This document shows positions 1 through 8,422 of a stretch of DNA of 64,000 bases, in pieces; positions within the stretch are counted from its first letter, which is position 1, and each line of letters opens with the position of its first letter. The stretch lies in contig NZ_CANNCF010000003.1 of NCBI RefSeq assembly GCF_947503045.1, positions 1 through 64,000 of the forward strand. The letters run 5' to 3'. The stretch is from an uncultured Tateyamaria sp. (GTDB taxonomy: Bacteria > Pseudomonadota > Alphaproteobacteria > Rhodobacterales > Rhodobacteraceae). A program made the translations under genes and the position numbers. A model generated the notes under the pieces. That model worked only from the letters and a program-made list of their open reading frames with translations, had not been told where the DNA came from and made no database searches.

Positions 1-515
1 CCGGACAGACGACAGTACTGACGAAACGACCGCGAAAATCGCTAAAAAACTCTTGCAATGCAGGAGCCACCCACAGATGCCGTCCGATACTTCACCAAAA
101 CGCTGCGCCTGCAGCCCATTTTGCCGACATTCGCCCCGCGCGCAAAATTCAGTGAACTGCAAATGCACGGTTTGCGGAACACAGGCACTATTTTGCGGTA
201 GATGCGCAAACGGCTACTGCCTGGTCAGCCAGTCATCTAAAGTGGCTCGCGACTGCCAACAACTACTTAACTGTTGTATTTTCCGCCTTTTGCGCTGTCT
301 CGCGAGCTAATCGGCTAGTTTGGGATTGCGAGTGGTCGTTTAACCAGAGCCAAAGGAGGAGGAGTGCGCCTCGAGAATCAAAATGCTGGACGCGGACCAT
401 TGAAAAACACAAATGCTTGAAACGACCGTCTGAGAATTGCGGCCTGCCCTATTTCAAGCAGTACCAAACAAGTTGGCAATGCCCTTTGGGACGTCGAGTC
501 CCAACTGAAAAGCGA
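1..515. other. gene-poor left edge
   Basis: No convincing protein-coding gene is visible here. The longest reading frame (53-310) is cysteine-rich, with no recognisable domain and no good ribosome binding site. A copy of a degenerate dispersed motif lies at 111-142. A very strong Shine-Dalgarno run (AGGAGGAGG, about 354-362) precedes a GTG at 364 that opens an 18-residue frame ending at 420; whether this is translated is unknown. Confidence 0.5.
111..142 (+). repeat. copy of degenerate dispersed intergenic motif
   Basis: The stretch begins GCAGCCC and continues with TTGCCGACATTCG and a CG-rich tail. It resembles intergenic stretches at 3228-3259 and 8731-8755 (same strand) and 20881-20905 (opposite strand). 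The shared core is approximately GCAGCCCGCATTGCGGACATTC. The copies are imperfect and sit only in gene-poor spacers, which suggests remnants of an old dispersed element. Confidence 0.35.
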
Positions 516-2531
516 TCAGGTTGCCATCAACTCGCGAACGAGATTTTCCGGAAGGTCAATGGGAAAGCGCTCCTTGTCCACCGACCTGAAAAGCTGGGCA
601 ACGTCAGACCCGGTATTTGCATCGGTCAAATCCGGCGCCATGCCGTCCTTCTCGTCAAGAATGTGTTTCGGTCCATCGACCTCAATCTTGGGCTCGGATG
701 ATACGAGGGACGCCTTTAGCCAGAGCAGCAGGTCCTCGGGGATAGCTTCGTCCTCAAGTTGTTTGACAGCCCTTTTCAATTGGGTGGAAAGGGCGATGCT
801 GTAACGCACGAGGTTTTGAGTAAGGTCTGAGGGCGCGATTTGGAAATACGTCGTCAACTCGTGCAGCACGGCAACGGTCTTTTCCCAAAAGTAGAGCTCG
901 CCTTCGACATCAAGCTCACGCCTGAAGGCCTCCAAGGCAAAGTCATGCGACACCGGAAAGGCAATGAAAAGCCCGGCACGGATGGCGCGTATCCGCGCAA
1001 GTTGCTGTTCGGTGAATCTCGTCTGCCGTATCGGCATGCGGTAGGCCAAAGCTTCATCATCGAAATCAGAGTGACACATCAAAAGGCGTCGTAACACGCC
1101 TTCCGATTTGTGTGGCAAGTGCTCTGCCACGATCTTGTCTGCCAGTTTGGCGGGATCCAGCCCGGTGCTGTCATAGGCCATGAGATTGAACAGCACTGGC
1201 GAAAAGGCTTCGGCTTCGTCCGGAGCAATTCCGTGCCAGACCGGCAGCAGCAGGTGGCTTGAGCCCGAGCGACCTTGCATCGCCTTGAAATGCTTCCGCG
1301 CGACCGGGTTCAGTAAAAGCTCCGGCGACAGAATGACCAACGTATGACTTTGACTGATAGTATCAGCGAGGTCTTTTTCGCTTATTATCTCTGAAATCGG
1401 AACAATACTGACCTCGAGGTCGTAGGTTTCAAGCGTATCGCGCAGGCCAACAAGTACCTTGCGATCGTCTTCCTCCGCAGCGATGATAGAGACGCGATCC
1501 CATGCACCAGGTTCGGCAGCACAAGGGAAGTTCGGAAAGCGGAGCCCTTCTGTCACGTCCTGTGCCACCGGAAACCGCGTTTCAATGTCGATAGCCGGTT
1601 CGTTCGCCTGCAAACCTGTCGCAACCAACATTGCGCCATCTTTTCGCGGTAGAGCTTTTTCGATTTCTTGGAGTTCTTCGATCGGAATGGTGCCGAGTCC
1701 GAGTAAGATTTTCGTAATGGCTTCGATCTGTTCCGCGTCGAGTATTCCCATATAAACATTCGTTTCACGAAATACAGCGGCCATCATGAGCCATTCGCGG
1801 ACATTCTTCGAAGGATTTGCATCCCTCTGGAACCCGTCCAGCCAAAAGGCGTAGGTTTGTGTGTACACACCGAGAAGCAACGCCCGGACAAGCCGAATCT
1901 GCCCTGTGAGCGTGGCTGGGAGTTCGGTATGCCGGATTGGCGCCGGAAGCACGTCCTTCGCCGCTGTTTCCTTGGTTTCGGCATGGTCTACTGCATCGAG
2001 TTGGGACATCCGCATGACGATGTTTTCGACCATATCCGGGCGGGAATGCTCGATGATCAACGAAGCAAGTTGCACCGATGAGTAGCCCTGCGCGTCGAAA
2101 TGCGGCAAGCTTGCCAAGGCCGGTGCGTGTCGCCGCATCTGCCTCCGGCCCATCTTGTGCAAGACCGTCAGTAGAGGAGCGCCGCAGTTGATATGCCTTT
2201 CTGACAGGGCGTTCAGCTCATACTCCGTCCATCTTTTGTCAAGGAAACTCTCGGACAAAACGATCACCCCGAGACCCGTACGCGCCAGCCCGTCGTCAAT
2301 CGTGTCGATCAAACTAACACCCGGGGTCAGTGTGAATTCGTCATACCACACGCGAAGCCCGAAGGCGTTCAACGCCGACGCAAGCGGACGGACGATCTCT
2401 TCCTTGTCCTCCGACGCGTGGGAAATAAAGACATCCCAACTGCCAACCTGTTCCTGGAGCGGTGCCTCGGAAGGGCGCCTGGCCGACTTGTCCGAACCAA
2501 GTCCTACGGCCTTCAAGATGGATCGGAACAT
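516..2531 (-). CDS. TIR-domain protein with second TIR-like domain
   Basis: The start is set at 2531 because AGGAGG lies 8-9 bases upstream; a longer frame to 2588 lacks such a site. The 671-residue product has an N-terminal TIR domain from about residue 32 (DVFISHASEDKEE) to about 146, including the WTEYEL helix with glutamates 103 and 105, where bacterial TIR NADases carry their catalytic Glu. A second TIR-like segment starts near residue 344 (VSIIAAEEDD, then TLVILSPELL) but has no equivalent glutamate, so it may be a non-catalytic copy. Between and after them are helical regions of unknown fold. No signal peptide or membrane segment is seen. Bacterial TIR proteins often act in anti-phage defence by depleting NAD+, or cleave NAD+ in other settings; either role is inferred. 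It stands alone, with gene-poor DNA on both sides. Confidence 0.85.
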   Translation of the reverse strand: MFRSILKAVGLGSDKSARRPSEAPLQEQVGSWDVFISHASEDKEEIVRPLASALNAFGLRVWYDEFTLTPGVSLIDTIDDGLARTGLGVIVLSESFLDKRWTEYELNALSERHINCGAPLLTVLHKMGRRQMRRHAPALASLPHFDAQGYSSVQLASLIIEHSRPDMVENIVMRMSQLDAVDHAETKETAAKDVLPAPIRHTELPATLTGQIRLVRALLLGVYTQTYAFWLDGFQRDANPSKNVREWLMMAAVFRETNVYMGILDAEQIEAITKILLGLGTIPIEELQEIEKALPRKDGAMLVATGLQANEPAIDIETRFPVAQDVTEGLRFPNFPCAAEPGAWDRVSIIAAEEDDRKVLVGLRDTLETYDLEVSIVPISEIISEKDLADTISQSHTLVILSPELLLNPVARKHFKAMQGRSGSSHLLLPVWHGIAPDEAEAFSPVLFNLMAYDSTGLDPAKLADKIVAEHLPHKSEGVLRRLLMCHSDFDDEALAYRMPIRQTRFTEQQLARIRAIRAGLFIAFPVSHDFALEAFRRELDVEGELYFWEKTVAVLHELTTYFQIAPSDLTQNLVRYSIALSTQLKRAVKQLEDEAIPEDLLLWLKASLVSSEPKIEVDGPKHILDEKDGMAPDLTDANTGSDVAQLFRSVDKERFPIDLPENLVRELMAT

Positions 2532-3333
2532 GCTCCCATACCTCCTGACAAAAAAGGTAGCGGACACCAGCGGATGAGGCGAGCACAAGTTGCGCGAGAT
2601 AGCTTTCGCTGCGTGTCGTTAGCATCGCAAGCCCGGAAAACCGGTCACGTCAGGATGCGCGGAACCAAGAATTTGCCTGTTGGCTGAGCTCCGGCAAGTC
2701 GCAGTCTCTTACGGGACAGTTTAGAAGATGCGTTCTTAACCGTTGCCGCCCCGGGCAAGAACTTCAGCCATCGAAACGCGCATGACCAACTGGTTCCGTC
2801 GCAAAGTTCGCTCTCGGCCAAAAAGAGACTACCTTGATCGACATTCAATCTGCAAAGCTAGCGTAGATCGCGAAAGAGCAACCGCTGCCCAGTTGCCCCT
2901 TCCTGATCTTATGTGCCGTCTCGATCTCGTCCAAAATCGCTTTTTACTGATGCGACGGCTTTGAAACCCAACATTGGCTGTGCGCGTCTGGTCACTCCTC
3001 GATGATCTAGTTTGATCAAATAGTGGAGTTGCTTCGATCGATAGATCCTGATCCTGCGGTTAACCGCAATGTGTTACCCCAGCGATCGTCTAAAGCCTTC
3101 GCAGCATTCTTTGAAATGCGTTCTCAACTGACCGTGCAGCTTGCGCGTCATCCCAGTGTCGAGCGCGACCAATACCAATGAAGCGGCCCTCTCAGGACCT
3201 TCAGCATAGTTATTGAATGCTGCAGTGGCAGCCCGCATTGCAGCCATTCACGCGCGAGCTCGATCTGTGGAGTGTTGGAGGCTGGACTTTGGAAATTGCT
3301 ATCCTTGAGTCTTTGGCGTTGAACGTTCACGTC
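2532..3333. other. gene-poor spacer between TIR gene and LysR gene
   Basis: About 800 bases with only short, overlapping frames that have no recognisable domain. A copy of the dispersed degenerate motif lies at 3228-3259. The promoter of the TIR gene should lie just right of 2531. Nothing else could be identified. Confidence 0.5.
3228..3259 (+). repeat. copy of degenerate dispersed intergenic motif
   Basis: Reads GCAGCCCGCATTGCAG, then CCATTCACGCGCGAGC. It matches the core seen at 111-142 and 8731-8755 with a few substitutions and lies in non-coding DNA. Confidence 0.4.
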
Positions 3334-4266
3334 CTAGGCAAGACTGCCTCTTAAATGAGAACCCATTCCCGCTTCCTGATTTGTGCTCAGACACTCCGCT
3401 ATGAGGTCAAACACCAATCGTATTCTGAGATTGGTCTTTAGCTCTCGATGCGCGACGATCCAGGTTTCGATCTCTATTGGTTCGAACTCTGGATAAGGAT
3501 CCTCAAGTTCAGGATAGGCTTTGCCCACGTCGATCGGCAAAATTCCAATCCCAAGCCCTGCTCGCATCAGCTCCAGAGCCATGGTCACACTTGCGGTAGA
3601 GTAGTTGAAATTGGCTACGGTCAGATTGAGACCTCGCGTGGCCATCATCCCCAGCATGCGCTCGGGGTATTCGGCCCCCACAAAATGCAGCTTTGAAAAA
3701 TCAGCCTGATCGGAAGGACGACCTACTGCATCGAGGTATTCCGACGACGCAAAAAGATGTGCGGTTGCGTCCCTCAGGCGTTTGGCGAAAAGGTTTTCGT
3801 CTTTTGGGCGGGCATGCCGGATTGCGATGTCCGCCTCTCGCCGTCGGAGGTCGCTGATCTCGTTTGACGCGATGACCTCGATCTGAAGGTCCGGTGCTTT
3901 AGTCCGAAGCTTCTTGAGAATCTCCGGAAGATAAAATGTGGCCATTCCATTCGTGCAGGCGACAACCACATGCCCCGTCACCGCCTCGGACTGGCCCGTC
4001 GCTGCAATTGCGACGCGGTTTGCGGCCTCGCCCATGCTTCGAAAATGCTCAAGCAGCTGTGTACCCGATTGGGTCAGCAGCAGCGCACGTGATGTCCGTT
4101 CGAACAACGTTACACCCAACTTGTCTTCCAGCGCAGCGACCTGTCGGCTGAGTGTGGGTTGCGTAAGCCCAAGTGCCCGCGCGGCCGCAGACAGCGAACC
4201 TTCTTCGGCGGTGGCAAGGAATGCCCGAGCCTGGTTCCAGTCAAAGGCTGATCGCTGCCACTCCAT
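3334..4266 (-). CDS. LysR family transcriptional regulator
   Basis: The 310-residue protein has the LysR layout. An N-terminal winged helix-turn-helix spans about residues 9-68 (FLATAEEGSLSAAARALG, then QPTLSRQVAALE), followed by a two-lobed co-inducer-binding domain from about residue 95. It is a cytoplasmic DNA-binding regulator. It is divergent from the methyltransferase gene that starts about 100 bases away, the usual arrangement for a LysR regulator and its target, so the methyltransferase/DUF2306 run is the first candidate target. A TATGCGCATA palindrome lies immediately upstream of its start. The ligand cannot be told from sequence. Confidence 0.9.
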   Translation of the reverse strand: MEWQRSAFDWNQARAFLATAEEGSLSAAARALGLTQPTLSRQVAALEDKLGVTLFERTSRALLLTQSGTQLLEHFRSMGEAANRVAIAATGQSEAVTGHVVVACTNGMATFYLPEILKKLRTKAPDLQIEVIASNEISDLRRREADIAIRHARPKDENLFAKRLRDATAHLFASSEYLDAVGRPSDQADFSKLHFVGAEYPERMLGMMATRGLNLTVANFNYSTASVTMALELMRAGLGIGILPIDVGKAYPELEDPYPEFEPIEIETWIVAHRELKTNLRIRLVFDLIAECLSTNQEAGMGSHLRGSLA

Positions 4267-4367
4267 GATATGCGCATACCAGAACTACAAATATATGCAA
4301 TTTTGTTATGCCTCGGTGCCACTTAGACGGGTGCGAGAAAGACGCTCAGCTCAAGGAAGTTCGTCCC
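4267..4367. promoter_or_regulatory. divergent promoter region, LysR / methyltransferase
   Basis: This is the 100-base spacer between the divergent LysR gene and the methyltransferase gene. It holds the perfect palindrome TATGCGCATA at 4269-4278 and an AT-rich stretch (TACAAATATATGCAATTTTG) around 4285-4305. LysR regulators usually bind such shared intergenic regions; binding here is an inference. Confidence 0.4.
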
Positions 4368-5180
4368 ATGTTTATCCGCAGGCGATCAGTCGACGCATCG
4401 ATTGATCCATCCGGTCAGCACACAATTCCGATGACCGACTATCGGTTTGGCTCGTGGCAGGTTGCCATCAGTCGACGGCCTCGGGCCAAAGAGGACTTGG
4501 CCAGACGCTACGATGCAGCGTCTCGCAAGTGGCACCACATTACACGACGGTACGGGCTTGCCGCAGCATACCGTAAGTCGCTGATCGCATCCGGCGTCGC
4601 TGCCGCTCTTGAAGAAGTGGGACCGCAGTCGGAGGTCTTGGATTGCGGGATCGGAAGCGGAGCGCTTTCAATTGCTCTGAACAGCATTATTGCCGACACC
4701 CCAAACATCCATGGCATCGACCTGTCATCCAAGATGCTGGCCCGCGCAGCTTCTGAGATGCAACTGACCGGTCTGATGCCGGATCTGCGGCAGGCCGATA
4801 TTCTCTCGATGCCGTTTGCCGACGCCTCCTTTGATGTGGTGATGGCCGCTCACGTGATTGAACACCTGCCCGACCCTCAGCTTGCGCTAAAAGAGATGGT
4901 CCGCGTGCTGAAGCCGGGCGGCATGCTCCTTCTTTGCACCGTGCGGCGATCCGCCTTTGGCGTATTGATACAGATGCGGTGGCAGACCTGGGCCATCTCA
5001 GAATCGCAGGGCATTGCTTGGCTACGAGAATGTCATCTGGACGATATCGGGTTCCAGCCTGTCAACCTAGGAGCTTTCGCGGGCCAAGCCAGCACCGCCT
5101 TCTGGGCGCGACGCCCCGGGGAATCAACGCACATTCCTGAGATCGACGCTGCTACAAAAACCCGGGGGATCGACCCTTGA
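4368..5180 (+). CDS. class I SAM-dependent methyltransferase
   Basis: The product is about 270 residues from the ATG at 4368, which has AAGGA about 10 bases upstream. An in-frame start at 4308 and an internal ATG at 4432 are possible. The Rossmann methyltransferase motifs are clear: motif I VLDCGIGSGALS, the acidic GIDLSSKML that would contact SAM, VVMAAHVIEHLPD, and VRVLKPGGMLLL. This is the UbiE/Methyltransf_11 type. The substrate is unknown. The stop overlaps the TTG start of the DUF2306 gene, so the two are probably translated together. LysR control from the divergent neighbour is likely. Confidence 0.8.
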   Translation: MFIRRRSVDASIDPSGQHTIPMTDYRFGSWQVAISRRPRAKEDLARRYDAASRKWHHITRRYGLAAAYRKSLIASGVAAALEEVGPQSEVLDCGIGSGALSIALNSIIADTPNIHGIDLSSKMLARAASEMQLTGLMPDLRQADILSMPFADASFDVVMAAHVIEHLPDPQLALKEMVRVLKPGGMLLLCTVRRSAFGVLIQMRWQTWAISESQGIAWLRECHLDDIGFQPVNLGAFAGQASTAFWARRPGESTHIPEIDAATKTRGIDP

Positions 5181-5866
5181 GAATTCTGCGAAAATCTGAG
5201 TGGGCGATCCTTATCTTCATCATCGCTTTTTCATTCTTACCCACCTTTGGTGCCCTGTTCCGCGTGCTCGAAATGGCGGGCGGACCCGCCATCATGCCCA
5301 CAAACCCGCGGGCGTCAGCCATGCCCGTCCCAATCGTCCTGCACATCCTCAGCAGTTTTCTGTTCCTTATCCTCGGCGCACTCCAATTCCCGCCAAGCAT
5401 CAGGCAAAGGCGTCCCGCAGCCCACCGAACACTGGGCCGCGTTGTTGCGGCGGCAGGTTGTCTTTCAGCGGGAAGTGGTTTGTGGATGACGCATGTCTAC
5501 AGCTTTCCGATCAGCCTTCAGGGGAGCTTGCTGTATTGGGTGCGGATCACCCTTGGCCTGCTTATGATTGGTTTCATCGTTTGGGCTGTTCTTGCCATCC
5601 GCTCACGCAATGCCTTTCAGCACAGCGCTTTGATGTTGCGCGCCTATGCGATCGGCCAGGGAGCATCAACGCAGGCGTTCATTGGCATTGGTTGGATGAT
5701 CCTAGTCGGAACGGAGGCGACAGGGCCATTGCGGGACGTGCTAATGGTGTCTTCCTGGGCAATCAATTTGCTCATCGCCGAGGCTTTGATTTGGACAGTT
5801 CTGGCACCGAGGCGCCGATCGGCGGCACGCGCCATTCAAAAGAATCCACTCAGAGTAGAACATTAG
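5177..5866 (+). CDS. DUF2306 family membrane protein
   Basis: The 229-residue integral membrane protein starts with TTG at 5177, overlapping the methyltransferase stop (TTGA). Hydrophobic segments lie at about residues 8-30, 50-70, 84-105, 120-142, 160-180 and 190-210. The second half carries the DUF2306 pattern of conserved His and Arg in membrane helices (RRPAAHRTLGRV, then AFQHSALMLRAYA). The family is found widely in bacteria but its function is not established. It lies in a co-directional run with the methyltransferase, the VOC gene and the GNAT gene. The biochemical role is not known. Confidence 0.7.
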   Translation: MRILRKSEWAILIFIIAFSFLPTFGALFRVLEMAGGPAIMPTNPRASAMPVPIVLHILSSFLFLILGALQFPPSIRQRRPAAHRTLGRVVAAAGCLSAGSGLWMTHVYSFPISLQGSLLYWVRITLGLLMIGFIVWAVLAIRSRNAFQHSALMLRAYAIGQGASTQAFIGIGWMILVGTEATGPLRDVLMVSSWAINLLIAEALIWTVLAPRRRSAARAIQKNPLRVEH

Positions 5867-5899
5867 AATGATGGTTACACAACAATTGACACCAATGAC

Positions 5900-6250
5900 T
5901 TGGACCACGCGATCGCCTTCTATGACGCTGTCTTGGCATCGATAGGAATGCAGAGGCTTTGGCACCGCGGAGACATGGCAGCGTGCGGGCCGTCGCGGGC
6001 CGAAACCGCCCTATGCCTGGCGCGCGCCTTTGACGGGCTTAATGCGGGCACCGGAAGCGGTGTCATGGTCGCACTCAAGGTCGACAGCGCCAAGCAGGTC
6101 GATGCAATTCATACAAAAGGCATCGCACTTGGTGGCAAGAGCGAAGGCGACCCGGGACCACGCGGCGAACACGGCGTCTACGCCGGCTACTTTCGTGATC
6201 TGGACGGGAACAAGTTGAACGCCTACGTCCCTGCATCGGATCAACCATGA
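5900..6250 (+). CDS. VOC family (glyoxalase/bleomycin-resistance-like) protein, probable 5' frameshift
   Basis: A small vicinal-oxygen-chelate domain protein: LDHAIAFYDAVLASIG at the N-terminus and YFRDLDGNKLNAYV at the C-terminus are the family's usual first and last motifs. The only start in this frame is a TTG at 5900. However, codons 5870-5899 in the same frame, upstream of it, read GYTTIDTND, the normal first beta strand of VOC proteins, with no ATG before the TAG at 5864. Two ATGs at 5868 and 5871 are in another frame, so a single-base deletion near 5872 has probably separated the start from the body. The product may be truncated, made poorly, or the frameshift may be a sequencing error. 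The stop overlaps the GNAT start. Confidence 0.65.
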   Translation: MDHAIAFYDAVLASIGMQRLWHRGDMAACGPSRAETALCLARAFDGLNAGTGSGVMVALKVDSAKQVDAIHTKGIALGGKSEGDPGPRGEHGVYAGYFRDLDGNKLNAYVPASDQP

Positions 6251-6744
6251 TGAGCGACTTTGAATTGAAAGAACGATCTGCAATCGATTTTGTTCGGTTA
6301 ACCGATGTCTCACTAGAAGACATTGTCTCGCACATGAATGATCCCCGTGTTGCGAAACACATGCCGCTCCTCACGTCAAAATGGACACACGAAGACGCCA
6401 AAGACTTCGTGACTAAGAAAGAAGGAACCTGGCGACGCGACGGTCTGGGGCATTGGGCCATCCTAATTGATGGAGTTTATGTCGGCTGGGGAGGTTTCCA
6501 GAAAGAAGGCGAGGATTGGGATTTTGGCCTCGTTCTAAAGCCGGGCAATTTTGGTTTAGGGATGCGAATATTTCGAAAGGCGATTGAGTTCGCGAGGGCA
6601 GACAAGCGCATCGATTTCATCACTTTTCTACTACCTCTTTCTCGCAAGAGTTTGGGCGTGATGTCTCGTGTTGGAGCCGAATTTGTTGGCAATACCGAAC
6701 AAGAAGGTGAAATTTTTAAGAGGTATGAACTTGAAACGAAGTGA
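6247..6744 (+). CDS. GNAT family N-acetyltransferase
   Basis: The 165-residue protein resembles RimJ/RimL-like GNAT acetyltransferases: VRLTDVSLEDIVSHMNDP at the start, HWAILIDGVYVGWGGF in the central strands, GLVLKPGNFGLGMRIFRKA for the acetyl-CoA loop, and a C-terminal LSRKSLGVMSRVGAEFVG helix-strand pair. The pyrophosphate-binding loop is weak (NFGLGM rather than a full Q/RxxGxG/A), so activity is likely but not certain. Two ATG codons (6247 and 6250) are possible starts, and the first overlaps the VOC stop. The acceptor substrate is unknown. Confidence 0.75.
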   Translation: MMSDFELKERSAIDFVRLTDVSLEDIVSHMNDPRVAKHMPLLTSKWTHEDAKDFVTKKEGTWRRDGLGHWAILIDGVYVGWGGFQKEGEDWDFGLVLKPGNFGLGMRIFRKAIEFARADKRIDFITFLLPLSRKSLGVMSRVGAEFVGNTEQEGEIFKRYELETK

Positions 6745-7225
6745 CGACCCAGTTCGGTTAAGTACTCTGTGCAGAAGCCCCGGCTGACTTTGGCCGTTGT
6801 GTAAGAATTACTGCAAAAAAGAGCTCCAACTGATATCGGGCAACTGCAGGACCACTCCGGAATGCCCGCCCCGTTTAGCCGAGGGGGCCCCGTCCCGGGC
6901 TTTCGCGCTGCTGTCAAGAATCTGCAGGCGCTGTTCGCTTTCTGGACATACACTGCAGGCGCGAAGTTTGGAAGAGAATGACAACACGGATACAGGGCAA
7001 AACGGACCAGCATGATCTAAGTTGATGTGCCTTACTCAGAATGATTTTAGCCCGTTTCTGAACGGATACCTTTGGTAACTCTGATATTAGGTAACCAAGA
7101 GTTTCCACCGCGTGCGCAATGCGGAGAACCATCACATCGCGCTCGGCGGCGCTGTCGCTGGGCGCTAAAAAGTCTGTCCGGAAGAAAGAACAGCGCTTTC
7201 AGAACTCAATACCTGCGACAAGCCC
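6745..7225. other. gene-poor spacer
   Basis: About 480 bases with no supported gene. It is richer in AT than the flanking coding DNA. The reading frames here are short, lack ribosome binding sites and show no domain. The right end runs into the inverted repeat at 7226-7257. Confidence 0.5.
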
Positions 7226-7257
7226 TGGTACATGCCGAAGCTGGTTGGCATGTACCA
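7226..7257 (-). terminator. perfect 11-bp inverted repeat downstream of VPLPA gene
   Basis: TGGTACATGCC and GGCATGTACCA flank a 10-base loop, giving a perfect 11-bp stem. It lies 38 bases past the stop of the leftward VPLPA-CTERM gene, where a terminator is expected. There is no clear T-run, so it may be a Rho-assisted or RNA-stabilising hairpin instead. Confidence 0.5.
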
Positions 7258-7294
7258 AACATCACCACCTGAAAGCTATTTCAAGTAGTTCAAT

Positions 7295-8422
7295 TTACAC
7301 TGCCCGGCTACTGCACCACGCGAAAACTCCAAGAAATCCAATCAGGCTCCCGAACAATGCAAGCGACGCTGGAAGGGGTACCGATGGCACAGCAGGCACA
7401 CCCACATTGTTGGATGTTACAACGGTAAAGCCATTCGCGGTTTGATCGCAAAAAGCACTGCCCGTCCCGGATGTCGCCTGAACCGTGCCAAGGTTGGAAA
7501 ACGAGCCGGCTGTGTTGTACAGCATTTGAATGCGGCCCGCGCCACCACACCCACCTTGATTGCCAATGGCGCCGAAACTGCCACCATTGCCGCCATTTGC
7601 CGTGACACTCGAATTCCCGGCAATGCTGATATCAAAGGCGTGAAAAAACAGCCCGCCGCCGCTGCCACCACCACCACCGGCAAAGCTGGTTGCACCGGTT
7701 CCGCCATTTGCGACAATCGAAGCTCCATCAAGAAGGAGAGCGTTGAGCGCGCCAATTTCCAAAGCTCCGCCACCCGCACCACCACTTCCACCGCTACGAA
7801 AGGGGCCAAATCCGCCGCCGCCGCCGCCGCTTCCGGCCTGAAGTGCATCGCTGAGCGGATCTCCGTAGGCAATACCGCCTGAGCGGAACGTCGGTCCTGC
7901 CCCACCGGACTCGCCAGCGCTGCCAAACCCTCCGCCGGAACCCGAGCCGATACCGGACACGCTTCCGCTTGAGCTCCCGCCAAGTCCGGCACCAGGACCT
8001 TCGCCATCTGCCGCTGATTGACCACCAAGCCCGCCGTTACCGCCTCCGGCGACCCCAATTCTGCCGCTTGCACTGATATCGATCTGACCGGTTATCGACG
8101 CCGATCCCCGAAAGAGAATGGCCACCGGATTGGAGCCGGAAATACTCACATCACCAAGCGTCGATCCACCGTCGAAAGTGAACACTGCGATGTCAGGAAG
8201 CCCGACGCCTTGCGACACAAGAACACCGCCTGAGCCTCCGTTGAAGGTCAGTGACGATGAATTTAGCGCAATCGACGCGCCGCCCAAAAAGCCCAACGAA
8301 GAGAATTGGTTGGGATCCAGCGTCGCCGCCAGGGTTGACGTTGCCGCGAAAAAACCCGCGCCTGCGATGAGAGGTATTGAAAATTTGCGAAACGAAGAAG
8401 TGTTTGTGAATCTACGGGCCAT
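7295..8422 (-). CDS. glycine-rich secreted protein with VPLPA-CTERM sorting signal
   Basis: The product is 375 residues from the ATG at 8422, which has AGGG about 9 bases upstream; the frame continues to 8500 without a better start. It has a Sec signal peptide (residues 1-33, ending ATSTLAA), a low-complexity body very rich in Gly, Ser and Ala (GGGGGSGGG-type runs), and a C-terminal tripartite signal: VPLPASLALFGSLIGFLGV followed by a short basic tail (CSSRAV). That signal is the VPLPA-CTERM type, recognised by exosortase-like enzymes in Rhodobacteraceae. The protein is therefore probably sorted to the cell surface or exopolysaccharide layer. No exosortase gene is in this window. Two possible disulfide cysteines lie near the C-terminal body. 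The exact function is unknown. Confidence 0.8.
   Translation of the reverse strand: MARRFTNTSSFRKFSIPLIAGAGFFAATSTLAATLDPNQFSSLGFLGGASIALNSSSLTFNGGSGGVLVSQGVGLPDIAVFTFDGGSTLGDVSISGSNPVAILFRGSASITGQIDISASGRIGVAGGGNGGLGGQSAADGEGPGAGLGGSSSGSVSGIGSGSGGGFGSAGESGGAGPTFRSGGIAYGDPLSDALQAGSGGGGGGFGPFRSGGSGGAGGGALEIGALNALLLDGASIVANGGTGATSFAGGGGGSGGGLFFHAFDISIAGNSSVTANGGNGGSFGAIGNQGGCGGAGRIQMLYNTAGSFSNLGTVQATSGTGSAFCDQTANGFTVVTSNNVGVPAVPSVPLPASLALFGSLIGFLGVFAWCSSRAV

Noticed and set aside
53-310. 85-residue cysteine-rich frame at the left edge
   Set aside because: No ribosome binding site, no domain, and it spans a dispersed-motif copy that occurs elsewhere in non-coding DNA.
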